From: a bacterium
Lineage (GTDB): Bacteria; JAMCPX01
NCBI GenBank assembly: GCA_021815065.1
Contig: JAKAHI010000096.1
Location: 1 to 6,002 of the forward strand
Length of the DNA stretch: 6,002 bases
Direction of reading: 5' to 3'
The notes beneath the pieces are model-generated. The model was given only the letters and a program-made list of their open reading frames with translations. It did no database searches and was not told where the DNA came from. Position numbers and translations under genes: made by a program. This document shows, piece after piece, positions 5,798-6,002 of the stretch. Numbering within the stretch: position 1 is the first letter of the stretch; each line of letters begins with the position of its first letter.

Positions 5798-6002
5798 ATG
5801 AACAGTCAAAGACACGTTCATCTCATCATAACCGGCCGTGTCCAGGGGGTCTGGTTCAGGGCAAGCACCCGGGAGGCAGCCGATAATCTCGGTATAAAGG
5901 GATGGGTAAAGAACCTGCCGGATCTTTCCGTAGAAGTAGACGCTGCCGGTGAACCTGCGGATGTAGAACAGTTTATTCAGTGGTGCTACAAAGGCCCGCC
6001 CG
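5798..6002 (+). CDS. acyP: Acylphosphatase, 3' end outside window
   Basis: The first 68 codons are visible, of about 90 expected. Acylphosphatase hydrolyses acyl phosphates such as acetyl phosphate or 1,3-bisphosphoglycerate to the acid and phosphate, in the cytoplasm. The signature GRVQGVWFRAS (13-23) contains the phosphate-binding loop and catalytic Arg21, and GWVKNLPD (35-42) carries the catalytic Asn39. The usual Trp-Cys and Gly-Pro of the C-terminal half begin at the edge (QWCYKGPP). Where many homologues have a DGxVE strand this one has DLSVEVDA, still consistent with the fold. The ATG at 5798 is the only usual start in frame after the upstream stop, yet no Shine-Dalgarno site precedes it. 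It follows the membrane protein by 33 bases with no terminator between, so it is probably cotranscribed. Confidence 0.92.
   Translation, partial: MNSQRHVHLIITGRVQGVWFRASTREAADNLGIKGWVKNLPDLSVEVDAAGEPADVEQFIQWCYKGPP

Overview
The window holds two divergent transcription units separated by a gap of about 275 bases. Base composition is moderate. The protein types (a DUF4388 protein, a membrane TPR/zinc-ribbon protein, an acyl-CoA ligase, a sirtuin and an acylphosphatase) suggest a Gram-negative, anaerobe-type bacterium such as a Desulfobacterota or Nitrospirota member. That placement is an inference from gene content, not something the sequence proves.

Minus-strand unit (positions 2671 down to 1): a 650-residue membrane protein has a signal-like N-terminus, several membrane helices, TPR repeats and a four-cysteine zinc ribbon. 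It overlaps by 10 bases with a DUF4388 (PATAN-type) protein that runs off the left edge. The DUF4388 protein ends, as far as visible, in an acidic, proline-rich tail with an 11-residue tandem repeat.

Intergenic region (2672-2945): two good sigma70-like promoters face apart, each with a TTGACT -35 box. The rightward promoter should start transcription near 2776, just before a 16-pair hairpin at 2778. A second, GC-rich nested structure (2842-2923) follows before the ligase ribosome site. The two hairpins share the sequence CGCWGTAAAYAGCG. The block is either a structured 5' leader of the ligase operon or the remains of a small palindromic mobile element or RNA (IS200/IS605 or ωRNA/HEARO type). 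It is the least explained part of the window.

Plus-strand unit (2946-6002): an AMP-forming acyl-CoA ligase, a sirtuin (NAD-dependent deacylase) whose TTG start overlaps the ligase end by 11 bases, a four-helix membrane protein of unknown function, and the first 68 codons of an acylphosphatase. The order suggests a module that makes acyl-CoA and controls acylation. Sirtuins of this kind reactivate acyl-CoA ligases by removing acyl groups from the catalytic lysine, and acylphosphatase removes acyl phosphates, which can acylate proteins without an enzyme.
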